A DNA stretch of 54,528 bases. Source: Gemella cuniculi DSM 15828 (lineage in GTDB: Bacteria > Bacillota > Bacilli > Staphylococcales > Gemellaceae). The DNA lies in the NCBI RefSeq assembly GCF_000425665.1, contig NZ_AUDW01000018.1:1-54528 (forward strand). The letters are read 5' to 3'. Both the position numbers and the translations under genes were made by a program. The stretch's first letter is position 1. The number at the start of each line of letters is the position of its first letter. Under the pieces are notes generated by a model. It was not told the origin of the DNA. It did not search any database and was given only the letters and a program-made list of their open reading frames with translations. Positions 41,958-49,823 of this stretch are shown in pieces.

Positions 41958-42545
41958 TTAACCACATGTTATTTCATTTTCATCCGCAGAACACCCCATA
42001 TTTTCACCTAAAACTTTACTTTCTTCTTTGTTGAAGTAACGATAAATTCTTTGATGTTCATCACCTAAGAAATAAATTGGATCAAATTCTTTACTTTTTA
42101 ATTTGCCTTCTTCATCTATAACTTCATCACAAACAACCCTGCGTTTTATAGTCCCGATAATATTAGCATACTCACCATGTTCAACAATTTTGTCAACAAC
42201 ACACTCTATCCCAAGCAAACACTCATCTAACACAGGAGCGTCCACATATTTTCCTAAATCATACGTCATATCCGCCATACCTATCTTATTTTGCCCAGAA
42301 TGAAATCCTGCCATTTCTACTTTATTTAAAATTTCCTGACATGGAATATTAATTGTAAATTCTCCATATTCCTTTATATTTTTTATTGCATTGCTGCTCT
42401 TAGTTATTCCTACAGTAATCATATCTCCTAACGAATAAGATGAACTGGAAGTCGTAATATTATATCTCCACTTACTATCCTTATATCCTATTAAAATAAC
42501 AGGAAATCCATAATATAATTTTTTTGTTTCTATTTCTAGTTTCAT
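41958..42545 (-). CDS. Flavin reductase family protein
   Basis: 195 residues from the ATG at 42545 (AAAGGA 8 nt upstream). It has the FMN-binding split-barrel pattern: YGFPVILIGYKD, NITTSSSSYSLGDMITVGI, and GEFTINIPCQ. Proteins of this family reduce or store FMN, often as flavoredoxins. The C-terminal CSADENEITCG has two cysteines that could act in redox chemistry (inference). Monocistronic by spacing. Confidence 0.85.
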   Translation of the reverse strand: MKLEIETKKLYYGFPVILIGYKDSKWRYNITTSSSSYSLGDMITVGITKSSNAIKNIKEYGEFTINIPCQEILNKVEMAGFHSGQNKIGMADMTYDLGKYVDAPVLDECLLGIECVVDKIVEHGEYANIIGTIKRRVVCDEVIDEEGKLKSKEFDPIYFLGDEHQRIYRYFNKEESKVLGENMGCSADENEITCG

Positions 42546-42591
42546 TGCCATTTTCCTTTTTATTTAATTTAAATTTAAAACCAATAAAGTT

Positions 42592-43320
42592 TTATCCTTC
42601 TGCTACAAAAACTAAAATTCTCTCTTTCGAAAATTCTTCTTGATATTTAAAATTATCGAAGTCGATTTTTTTAAGTTCTTCAATAGTTCTTACTTTTCTT
42701 TTTATTAATTGTGTTAAAAATTTCCCACGTGCTTTTTTGGAAATCGTTGAGTGAACCTTTAACACACCATCTTTTTCTTCCATAAAATTTATTTTTATAA
42801 ATTTGTCTCTAACTTTTCTAGAGAACACTTCTTCGAACTCACTTGATAACAATGATATCACTAAGCTCTCATCTCCTACGCTTCTATCGTAGTCTTCTTT
42901 CCAAAAACTTTTTAATGTTTGATCGTTTACCTTTATATTTTGTAAAAAATCTAATCTATGCTCTGCTATAGGTTCGAAAGCATTTATTATTCCATACAAA
43001 GAAGATGTAATAAAAATATTTTCTTTAATATAAACCTCATCTTCTTTATTGAAAGATTTCTTATCAATATTTCGGTACATCAGCCCATTAAATAATTCTA
43101 ATGCTTTGTAATTTTTGTTTTGTTTACCTGCTAATCTTCCCCATCTTTCTAGCTCTATTTTAGCTTTTTCTTCTTTTATTTTATATATTTTTGCCAGTTC
43201 CCCAGAACTCTTACTAGCTATTTCCTCTATAATAATTTTAGTTTTTTCGCTTAATCCCACTTTTTCTACTGCTACAGCTTTTTTATTCAACTCTTTCGCT
43301 GTCGGTATTAAAATTTTCAT
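42592..43320 (-). CDS. yaaA: YaaA family peroxide-stress/DNA-binding protein
   Basis: 242 residues covering the whole DUF328 family: MKILIPTAKELN, ALELFNGLMYRNID, ITSSLYGIINAFEPIAEHRLDF and the C-terminal STISKKARGKFLTQLIKR. In E. coli YaaA lowers free iron under peroxide stress. It starts 2 nt after the stop of the upstream hypothetical gene, so the two are a tight pair. Confidence 0.92.
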   Translation of the reverse strand: MKILIPTAKELNKKAVAVEKVGLSEKTKIIIEEIASKSSGELAKIYKIKEEKAKIELERWGRLAGKQNKNYKALELFNGLMYRNIDKKSFNKEDEVYIKENIFITSSLYGIINAFEPIAEHRLDFLQNIKVNDQTLKSFWKEDYDRSVGDESLVISLLSSEFEEVFSRKVRDKFIKINFMEEKDGVLKVHSTISKKARGKFLTQLIKRKVRTIEELKKIDFDNFKYQEEFSKERILVFVAEG

Positions 43321-43322
43321 CT

Positions 43323-43733
43323 TTAATCCTCTTTTAGTATTTCTACAAAGCTATTTTCTATTAAACTATTTATTTCCATCAAGACGAAATTGTATTCTGT
43401 AGGTTCAATTGTTGGATCTATAATAAGCGTATTGAAATATCCAACAACAAAATCCCGATTAGCAATTTCTAATTTAAACATATACTCACTTATTTCATCA
43501 ACTAAAAAAGCTACCTCTTTTAAAGTTTCATCTTCATATGTATTAGCATAATGAACTTTTTCCAAAAGACGATGCACTTCTATTTCTGGATATTCTATTT
43601 TAAAACGTTTTTGTATATATTTTGCCAATTCTTCTGTTTTAAATTTATCCAAATTTATTTTTTCTTTTTTCAAAATATTTTTGTTTTCTAACTTTTCTAA
43701 AAGTTGTACTAAAGACTGCTGTAAACTATTCAT
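43323..43733 (-). CDS. Hypothetical protein paired with yaaA
   Basis: 136 residues, mostly helical and acidic, not recognised. Segments such as LVQLLEKLENKNILKKEKIN and LLEKVHYANTYEDETLKEVA suggest a soluble helical bundle. No signal or membrane segment. A strong AAGGAG site precedes the ATG, and the yaaA start is 2 nt beyond its stop, implying translational coupling and perhaps a shared role in oxidative stress (inference). Confidence 0.75.
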   Translation of the reverse strand: MNSLQQSLVQLLEKLENKNILKKEKINLDKFKTEELAKYIQKRFKIEYPEIEVHRLLEKVHYANTYEDETLKEVAFLVDEISEYMFKLEIANRDFVVGYFNTLIIDPTIEPTEYNFVLMEINSLIENSFVEILKED

Positions 43734-43911
43734 TTTACTTCTCCTTTTTTATTAAGCTAATACTTATTTTTCAACAAAGTCTTGTTTTTATTTCTATTAT
43801 TATATCTATTTTATAAAAAAATAAAGAAAAACGCTAATAATAAGCAAGACCCGTATTATGATTTTTATAGAAAATTTCTTTATTCTTTCATATTAATTTT
43901 ATATAAAAATT

Positions 43912-43941
43912 TTTACATTGCTTTCTTTTTTTTGTTATACT
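43912..43941 (+). promoter_or_regulatory. Promoter of the small membrane-peptide unit
   Basis: TTTACA (43912-43917), 18 nt, TATACT (43936-43941) with an extended TGT in front. Confidence 0.65.
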
Positions 43942-43945
43942 ATAG

Positions 43946-44116
43946 TTACAGATAGACTATAGTCTGTATTAATCGTAAGAAGTCTAGAATTCTTACTTGG
44001 TGTTTTGATAAACTTGGCGCTATGGCTACTACAATGCAGGAAGTGGACTAGATGCGATTGATATAACAACTTCATCTTCTATATCATTATACTAATTTTA
44101 ATAAAGTGAGGTAATT
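43946..44116 (+). promoter_or_regulatory. Structured leader of the small membrane-peptide gene
   Basis: A 170-nt untranslated region richer in G/C than its flanks. The palindrome AGACTATAGTCT lies at 43954-43965 inside TACAGA/TCTGTA arms. Further stems are GTAAGAA/TTCTTAC (43975-43996), GTTT/AAAC, and CAAT-GCA paired with TGC-ATTG with one bulge (about 44032-44060). A 9-codon ATG frame at 44022-44051 lies in the same area without a Shine-Dalgarno. Confidence 0.5.
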
Positions 44117-44257
44117 ATGAAAAATAAAGAAAGTTTAGACAAAATTATAATTTTATTAATAATTCTTATACTTACAATACTGTTATCAACAATTATAATT
44201 TGTGAAAAATTAGATACTGCTCAACATTCACCTAGTCTTGTTAGAATAGTTACCTAA
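44117..44257 (+). CDS. Small single-pass membrane peptide (46 residues)
   Basis: Reads MKNKESLDKIIILLIILILT, then ILLSTIIICEKLD, ending SLVRIVT. A charged N-terminus, one membrane helix (about 9-29) and a polar tail. AGTGAGG lies 6 nt before the ATG. It has its own promoter, a long structured leader and a strong terminator at 44311-44343. The size, shape and long leader resemble type I toxins, but no antisense promoter was identified, so a small regulatory membrane protein is equally possible. Confidence 0.6.
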   Translation: MKNKESLDKIIILLIILILTILLSTIIICEKLDTAQHSPSLVRIVT

Positions 44258-44310
44258 AATTTCTTTTGATAACAGTGAAGCAACCTTTCTAAAGAAAAAA
44301 TGATAACTTT

Positions 44311-44343
44311 AAATCGCTAGTCTTTGCTAGCGATTTATTTTTG
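44311..44343 (+). terminator. Terminator of the small peptide unit
   Basis: AAATCGCTAG, a 6-nt loop, CTAGCGATTT, then ATTTTT. A 10-bp perfect stem. Confidence 0.9.
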
Positions 44344-44410
44344 AAAAAGAGAGAATAGTAAATTAAGAACAAATTTTCCAACATTACTGTATCATCTAAG
44401 TTACAAAAAA

Positions 44411-44419
44411 TGATATAAT
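44411..44419 (+). promoter_or_regulatory. glpK promoter (extended -10)
   Basis: TGATATAAT about 30 nt before the ATG, no clear -35. No cre-like palindrome for CcpA was recognised between it and the gene. Confidence 0.55.
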
Positions 44420-44448
44420 AATATTGACAAATTTATTCGAGGTGAAGT

Positions 44449-45945
44449 ATGGAAAAATATATAATGGCAATTGATCAAGGAACAACGAGCTCAAGAGCAA
44501 TAATTTTTAATAAAAAAGCAGAAATTGTAGCGAGCAGTCAAAAAGAATTCCCTCAAATATTCCCAAAACCGAGTTGGGTGGAACATGATGCTAATATAAT
44601 CTGGAATTCTGTTCAATCAGTCATCGCAGAAGTTTTTATAGAAAGTGGTATTAAACCTAATCAAATTGAAAGTATTGGAATAACTAATCAAAGAGAAACA
44701 ACAGTTATTTGGGATAAAAAAACAGGAGTACCAATTTATAATGCGATAGTGTGGCAGAGTCGCCAAAGTGCCTCTATTGCCGATAAATTGGTAAAAGATG
44801 GTCACCAAAAAATGTTTCATGAAAAAACTGGTCTTGTGATTGATGCTTACTTTTCTGCAACAAAAATACGTTGGATTTTAGACAATGTAGAGGGGGCTCA
44901 AGAAAAAGCTGAAAAAGGAGAATTATTGTTCGGAACAATCGATACATGGCTTATATGGAAATTAACAGGTGGGGCTACACATGTTACAGATTACACAAAC
45001 GCAGCACGAACAATGCTGTATAATATTCGTGATCTTAAATGGGATAAAGAAATACTAACTCTTCTAAACATTCCCGAAAAACTTCTTCCCGAAGTAAAAT
45101 CCAATTCTGAAATTTATGGAACAACGATCGACTATCACTTTTATGGAGGAGAAGTTAAAATTAGCGGAATGGCTGGTGATCAGCAGGCAGCACTATTTGG
45201 GCAGCTTGCATTTGATAAAGGTATGATTAAAAATACTTATGGCACTGGTTCATTTATTATCATGAATACTGGAGAAAATATGGAACTTTCTAAAAATAAT
45301 TTATTAACTACTATTGGCTATGGAATAAATGGAAAAGTATACTACGCATTAGAAGGTTCAATTTTTATCGCAGGTAGTGCCATTCAATGGCTACGTGATG
45401 GATTAAAAATGATAAAATCATCTTCAGAAACACAAGAACTTGCCTTTGATTCTAAAAACAATGATGAAGTCTACCTTGTTCCTGCATTTACTGGACTTGG
45501 TGCTCCTTATTGGAATCCAAATGCTCGTGGAACTATATTCGGCTTAACAAGAGGTACAACTAAAGAAGATCTAGTAAAAGCTACTTTACAATCAATAGCT
45601 TATCAAGTTAGAGATATAATAGATACTATGAAAATAGATACAAAACTTGAGATACCCTTATTAAAAGTCGATGGCGGTGCAGCCCATAATGATTATTTAC
45701 TTCAATTTCAAGCTGATATTCTTGGTGTGAAAATTGCCCGAGCTGAAAATTTAGAAACTACTGCACTTGGGGCAGCTTTTCTTGCAGGACTAGCTACTGG
45801 ATATTGGAAAAATATTGATGAAGTAAAAAATCTAAATTCTGCAGGTAAACTTTTTGTTCCAAATATGGAAAACAAACGACGTGAAAAACTTTACAAAGGT
45901 TGGAAACAAGCAATAAAAGCTACGCAGGTATTTGCTGAAGAATAA
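44449..45945 (+). CDS. glpK: Glycerol kinase
   Basis: 498 residues. The N-terminal domain opens [27 protein letters not shown]-like and [13 protein letters not shown] motifs follow, and [11 protein letters not shown] is in the C-terminal half. YHFYG at 229-233 includes His230, equivalent to the histidine phosphorylated by HPr of the PTS in enterococcal GlpK, so activity is probably tuned by sugar supply. It makes glycerol-3-phosphate from glycerol and ATP. No glpF or glpD/glpO lies next to it. Confidence 0.97.
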   Translation: MEKYIMAIDQGTTSSRAIIFNKKAEIVASSQKEFPQIFPKPSWVEHDANIIWNSVQSVIAEVFIESGIKPNQIESIGITNQRETTVIWDKKTGVPIYNAIVWQSRQSASIADKLVKDGHQKMFHEKTGLVIDAYFSATKIRWILDNVEGAQEKAEKGELLFGTIDTWLIWKLTGGATHVTDYTNAARTMLYNIRDLKWDKEILTLLNIPEKLLPEVKSNSEIYGTTIDYHFYGGEVKISGMAGDQQAALFGQLAFDKGMIKNTYGTGSFIIMNTGENMELSKNNLLTTIGYGINGKVYYALEGSIFIAGSAIQWLRDGLKMIKSSSETQELAFDSKNNDEVYLVPAFTGLGAPYWNPNARGTIFGLTRGTTKEDLVKATLQSIAYQVRDIIDTMKIDTKLEIPLLKVDGGAAHNDYLLQFQADILGVKIARAENLETTALGAAFLAGLATGYWKNIDEVKNLNSAGKLFVPNMENKRREKLYKGWKQAIKATQVFAEE

Positions 45946-45967
45946 TAAATAAAAGTTGTTGTGTAGT

Positions 45968-46002
45968 GTTAAAAATAAAAGGCATTTTTATAATGTAATG
46001 CC
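45968..46002 (-). terminator. Hairpin with minus-strand T-run in the glpK-macrodomain spacer
   Basis: GGCATT (45981-45986) pairs with AATGCC (45997-46002). On the minus strand it is followed by TTTTATTTTT. It may stop read-through toward glpK. Confidence 0.5.
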
Positions 46003-46080
46003 CCACAAAATTTAGGCAAAACATGTAATAACTATAATTAATAAAAAATTTCAACTTTAAATTAAATAAATCTTATTACT

Positions 46081-46221
46081 TTTAGGGTGTTTCACTCCCT
46101 AAAGTGTGATCTAGATTTTAAGATGTATTTGTCAAAGGTTTAAAGGAAGTAAAACCTTTGACAAATAGTCATAAAACTTAAACTGCATATTCAGTTCCTT
46201 TATATTTTAATCTGCAGTTTA
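46081..46221. repeat. Three consecutive perfect hairpins
   Basis: TTTAGGG/CCCTAAA (46081-46103); a 16-bp stem TATTTGTCAAAGGTTT with its complement (46126-46167, 10-nt loop); TAAACTGCA/TGCAGTTTA (46179-46221). No T-run follows the 16-bp stem, so it is not a plain terminator. Confidence 0.6.
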
Positions 46222-46259
46222 CTGAACTTAATCTATTTAATCTTTTTTTTATCTGTTTA

Positions 46260-46445
46260 TTATAATTCTATTTCTTTAAGTTCATACTTGTTTCCCCAAT
46301 GTCCATAAAACATCTCTGATTTTACTATTCAAAAAAATAACTCCATTAATCCATTAGTTCTCCTCTTCCATTTCCGTGTCATTAATTTCATTATTAGTTT
46401 CATTATATTTTTACTTTACATAGATATTACCATTCTTGATCACAT
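46260..46445 (-). pseudogene. Possible decayed coding remnant
   Basis: Across two minus-strand frames the translation looks protein-like, for example EMFYGHWGNKYELKEIEL before a stop and KYNETNNEINDTEMEEEN further up, but stops and a frame change interrupt it. The parent protein is not recognised. Confidence 0.25.
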
Positions 46446-46457
46446 TTCAATTTTAAA

Positions 46458-46491
46458 TAGCTCTCAAAACTTAAAAAAGTTTTGAGAGCTA
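46458..46491. repeat. Perfect 15-bp hairpin with 4-nt loop
   Basis: TAGCTCTCAAAACTT, AAAA, AAGTTTTGAGAGCTA. It lies about 250 nt past the macrodomain stop and may end that transcript, though no long T-run follows. The rest of 46492-46743 holds no gene that I can see. Confidence 0.65.
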
Positions 46492-46743
46492 GATCAGAAT
46501 CTTAACTTTTAATTTCTTTTTTTTCTCGTATTAAATTACAGGAGAAAAGCCCATCTAATAGATGAGCCTATATTATGAAAAAAATATTAAAAGTCTTGTT
46601 CTGATTATTATTATATAGTACAAGGCTTAAAAAAAGTTTAAATTATAATTAAATTGAAATTAAAATATTTAATTATTAAATAGAATTTTATCCCCGTTTT
46701 AAAAATTTAACTTAACTACTAAAGCCACGTACATAAATATTAA

Positions 46744-47499
46744 TTACTTCTTTTCCAACAATTTAGTGTAAATTTCTTTATCACTATCTTTAAAAACATT
46801 AAAAACTACTTTTAAATCTTGTGTCGAATTTTCTTCTAAAAAATCTTTAACAGTTTTTACTGCAATCTCTGCTGCAAGATTATTAGGAAATCTGAATTCT
46901 CCTGTGCTTATACAACAAAACGCTATACTTTTTAGATTATTTTTAACCGCAAGCTGTAAAGAGCTTTTATAACAAGATTCCAAAAGTTTTTTATCTTTAT
47001 CTTCTACACTACTATAAATAATTGGTCCAACTGTGTGAATGACGTACTTAGCAGGAAGATTATATCCATTAGTTATCTTCGCTTCTCCAGTTTTCTCAAA
47101 ATGATTTTGCTTTTTCATTAACTCTAAACACTCTAAACGTAGTTGCAAGCCTGCTTGTGAATGTATTGCATTATCTATACATCTATGATGAGGTACAAAG
47201 CATCCAAGCAATGCCTTATTCGCAGCATTTACTATCCCATCAACTTCCAAAGTTGTTATATCCCCTTGCCAAAGGTATATATTAGGTTGTATCTCTTTTA
47301 AATTTGAAATGTTTGTAATTTTTCTTTCCAATAATTTCTCTTGAAGATAACTATCTTGTATACTAAAAAATTCTTTTGATAAATCTTTAGGCTCCCATAT
47401 ATTCATAAGCGTTCTTAATAACCACTCTTTTTCTTCAAGACTTTTAGGTATTTTTTCATTAGGATTTAATGTTTTTATTAAATAATCTAACTTTTCCAT
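46744..47499 (-). CDS. Zinc-type macrodomain ADP-ribosyl hydrolase
   Basis: 251 residues. A helical N-terminal part (about 1-70) precedes the macrodomain, with QGDITTLEVDGIVNAANKAL, the zinc motif GCFVPHHRCIDNAIH (Cys100, His104 or His105, Cys107), and VIHTVGP and CISTGEFRFP. This zinc-bearing subtype occurs in operons with class M sirtuins and removes their ADP-ribose mark. It overlaps the sirtuin gene by 13 nt, which supports that pairing. Confidence 0.92.
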   Translation of the reverse strand: MEKLDYLIKTLNPNEKIPKSLEEKEWLLRTLMNIWEPKDLSKEFFSIQDSYLQEKLLERKITNISNLKEIQPNIYLWQGDITTLEVDGIVNAANKALLGCFVPHHRCIDNAIHSQAGLQLRLECLELMKKQNHFEKTGEAKITNGYNLPAKYVIHTVGPIIYSSVEDKDKKLLESCYKSSLQLAVKNNLKSIAFCCISTGEFRFPNNLAAEIAVKTVKDFLEENSTQDLKVVFNVFKDSDKEIYTKLLEKK

Positions 47500-48305
47500 G
47501 TTTCAAACACCTCACTCATATTATCAGTTATTAATGTAACATTTTCCACTTCAAATTTTTCTTTATTGACCCTTATTAAAGTTGCTTTGGATAATATTTT
47601 GTTCAATCTCTCAAACGGAAATCGTATAATTGTCGGAGTATTAAAACCTACACCAAGCTCCAACATTACTATTTTTTTATCTTTGTTATTTTCCAAAAAA
47701 TTATAGTATGCATCAATCTGCTTATGCCAATGTTTGGTTTCAACAAAAAGATTATCCACTCTTAAATGCGTAGTCATTTCATCTCCACAGACAGGACACT
47801 TTGGTATTAATTCGCTAGGTATCTTTAAATTCTTTTGTTCATTTAACATTCTAAATACTTGGTCTTTATTATTATAGACTTCATCATGACATGGTGCTGA
47901 ACACTGAAACTCTCCGTAGTTACCTTGTACTTCGAAAATTTTCTGCTTATCGAATCCAACTTTTTCAAACTGACTATCAACATTAGTAGTAATAATAAAA
48001 TATTCTTTTTCCTTAACAACATCAAAAAGTTTTCTATATAACTCTAAACCATTATCCTCATAACGATTTAGATAAATGTGTTTACTCCAATATCCCCATT
48101 TTTCCTCTGAAGTCTCAAAAGGATAAAAACCCGCTGAATACATATCATTCATTCCATACCTTTTTATAAATTCACTAAAATTTTTCTCAAATCTCTCGCC
48201 ATCATAAGAAAGCCCCGCTGCCGTTGATAACCCAGCTCCCGCACCAATTAAGACAACATCCGCTTCTTGTATTAGTTTTTTTGCTAGTTCTATATTATTT
48301 TTCAT
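47487..48305 (-). CDS. Class M sirtuin (SirTM), probable protein ADP-ribosyltransferase
   Basis: 272 residues from the ATG at 48305 (CGGAG 9 nt upstream); an ATG at 48314 sits directly on the Shine-Dalgarno. The NAD site is GAGAGLSTAAGL (21-32), Asn108 lies in TTNVD, and VQGN has Gln127 where classical sirtuins carry the catalytic His. Zinc cysteines are 135, 139, 170 and 173. Gln for His marks SirTM, which ADP-ribosylates lipoylated GcvH-L in staphylococci and streptococci. GcvH-L and LplA2 are not next to it here. Confidence 0.9.
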   Translation of the reverse strand: MKNNIELAKKLIQEADVVLIGAGAGLSTAAGLSYDGERFEKNFSEFIKRYGMNDMYSAGFYPFETSEEKWGYWSKHIYLNRYEDNGLELYRKLFDVVKEKEYFIITTNVDSQFEKVGFDKQKIFEVQGNYGEFQCSAPCHDEVYNNKDQVFRMLNEQKNLKIPSELIPKCPVCGDEMTTHLRVDNLFVETKHWHKQIDAYYNFLENNKDKKIVMLELGVGFNTPTIIRFPFERLNKILSKATLIRVNKEKFEVENVTLITDNMSEVFETWKS

Positions 48306-48376
48306 TATAAACATCTCCGATCATTAAACTACCAATTTCTCTACTTGTTCATCACTTTTCTATATTTTTATCGTTT

Positions 48377-48807
48377 TTACTTCCTAATAACAAAACTCGC
48401 AACTTTTGGTGGAAGAGTCGTTAAATCATAAAATTCCCCTTGTGCATATTCAAAACAAAAAACTTCTAACACTTCTCTTGATTTTTCTGTAGGATAAATA
48501 TCTAACATATAAGGATTTTTTTCAAAAGAATATCTAAGTTAGTTTTTCCTATACACTGAACCTTTCCTTGCAATGTGATACTTTTTCTTTTCATAGTATC
48601 ACTTCCCACTGTTAATCCTGTAACCGAAACAAAGGGATTTTCTAAAAGCTGTTTATACATTAATTTTGTATTGGCAGTTAAAAAGTAAACCGTCTTTCCA
48701 TCTTCATACATTAAATCAATTACCCTTGTAGCAACCTTATCATTTCTATCAAGAGTACCTAAAACTACAGAATGAATATCTTCTACCAATATTTTTAAAT
48801 AGTTCAT
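48377..48807 (-). pseudogene. PNPOx-like flavoprotein gene, frame broken near 48520-48530
   Basis: Starts at the ATG at 48807 (GGAGG 6 nt upstream). The first part, MNYLKILVEDIHSVVLGTLD and ATRVIDLMYEDGKTVYFLTA, is a pyridoxamine-5'-phosphate-oxidase-like split barrel. At CTTTTGAAAAAAATCC a base seems missing; in the next frame the protein continues YMLDIYPTEKSREVLEVF to a stop at 48377, for about 143 residues. A run of T or A is the likely place of the deletion. It is divergent from hxlR and upstream of the sirtuin gene. Confidence 0.8.
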
Positions 48808-48863
48808 AATCAACCTCCAATAATACTGACTTTTTTTACTATCAATCTTCAACTTTATTGTGT

Positions 48864-48939
48864 TATAATTATATGGTAACATCAAAAAAAACACCTTACA
48901 AGTATGCACTTTAAGGTGGGGTGGTTACCTAAAGGTAAC
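48864..48939. promoter_or_regulatory. Divergent promoter and operator region of hxlR
   Basis: TATAAT boxes on both strands overlap (plus 48864-48869 with extended TGT; minus 48873-48868). GGTAAC lies at 48875-48880, an inverted repeat CACCTTA/TAAGGTG at 48892-48918, and GTTACCT-AA-AGGTAAC at 48924-48939. All share ACCT/AGGT cores and look like repressor sites. Confidence 0.65.
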
Positions 48940-48981
48940 TTTCGGTAGAAAAAAAAGATTTTTATTTGAAGGAGAGCAACG

Positions 48982-49320
48982 ATGACTAGTAAAAAATTAC
49001 CTGATAAATTACCAGCTTGCCCGGTTGAAACCACATTGCTATTACTAAGTAATAAATGGACTATTTTAATACTTCGTGATTTATTTGAAGGAACTATGCG
49101 TTTTGGAGAATTAAAAAAATCACTTGGAGCTGTTAGCCAAAAAGTTTTAACAGAAAATCTTCGTTCGCTAGAAAATAAAGGTGTCATCAATAGAAAAGTT
49201 TACCCAGAGGTTCCACCTCGTGTTGAGTATTCTTTAACAGAATTAGGTTATTCTCTTAAACCTATTATCGACAGCATGCATGAATGGGGAGTATTTTACA
49301 AAACTAACTATGAAAATTAG
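48982..49320 (+). CDS. HxlR-family transcriptional regulator
   Basis: 112 residues of winged helix. CPVETTLLLLSNKWTILILRDL carries the conserved N-terminal cysteine (Cys13) used for redox or electrophile sensing in YodB/HypR-type members; RFGELKKSLGAVSQKVLTEN is the recognition helix. It is divergent from the PNPOx-like gene, with palindromes between them, so it probably controls itself and the flavoprotein-sirtuin-macrodomain unit. Confidence 0.92.
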   Translation: MTSKKLPDKLPACPVETTLLLLSNKWTILILRDLFEGTMRFGELKKSLGAVSQKVLTENLRSLENKGVINRKVYPEVPPRVEYSLTELGYSLKPIIDSMHEWGVFYKTNYEN

Positions 49321-49346
49321 TAATTCTCTTAAGTGATGAAGCAATA

Positions 49347-49437
49347 AAAGGATTGGGTTTAACTAAGCAATGCTCCTAAAAGTTATATGCTTAATCAACC
49401 TTGAATGAATATATCTACTTGGACTCCTATCCTTTTT
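49347..49437 (+). other. Extended hairpin downstream of hxlR
   Basis: AAAAGGAT (49347-49354) pairs with ATCCTTTTT (49429-49437), enclosing GGTT..TAAGCA with TGCTTAATCAACC. It may be the hxlR terminator or a small RNA. The remainder of 49321-49744 has no gene seen. Confidence 0.35.
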
Positions 49438-49744
49438 ATTTTATCCTTATCTTATACGAAAAACTAAAAACATTATATTTACGAAAATAAATCTTAAAAT
49501 AGTAATGTTAGCAGTAACCTTTAATATTAAACCGCCTTGTATAGTTTAATATGCTTTAGTAATGTTTTTGGAATTTTATATTATTTAAGCTATACTAATC
49601 TAAATTATTTTTATCTAGAAATTTTTCATTCTAGAATACTCCCCAAGCAAAAAAGAAGTACCAACCCTTATATAATATTTATCTTACATCCTAAAAACAG
49701 CAAAAAATGCTAAGTAACTAATTCAATTTTATTATTTTCCAAGT

Positions 49745-49783
49745 AAAAAATCTTAAACTAAAGTTTTAGTTTAAGATTTTTTT
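49745..49783 (-). terminator. Bidirectional terminator after the CapD-like gene
   Basis: AAAAAATCTTAAACTAAA and its exact complement around a 2-nt centre, with T-runs both ways, 41 nt past the stop. Confidence 0.85.
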
Positions 49784-49823
49784 GTGATTTTTCCTATGAA
49801 TAACCTTTAAAAATTAAGTTGTT

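Noticed and set aside
46458-46491. GTTTTGAGAGCTA resembles the start of type II-A CRISPR repeats (GTTTTAGAGCTA)
   Set aside because: It is one arm of a perfect hairpin, occurs once, and there are no spacers, repeats or cas genes in the window.
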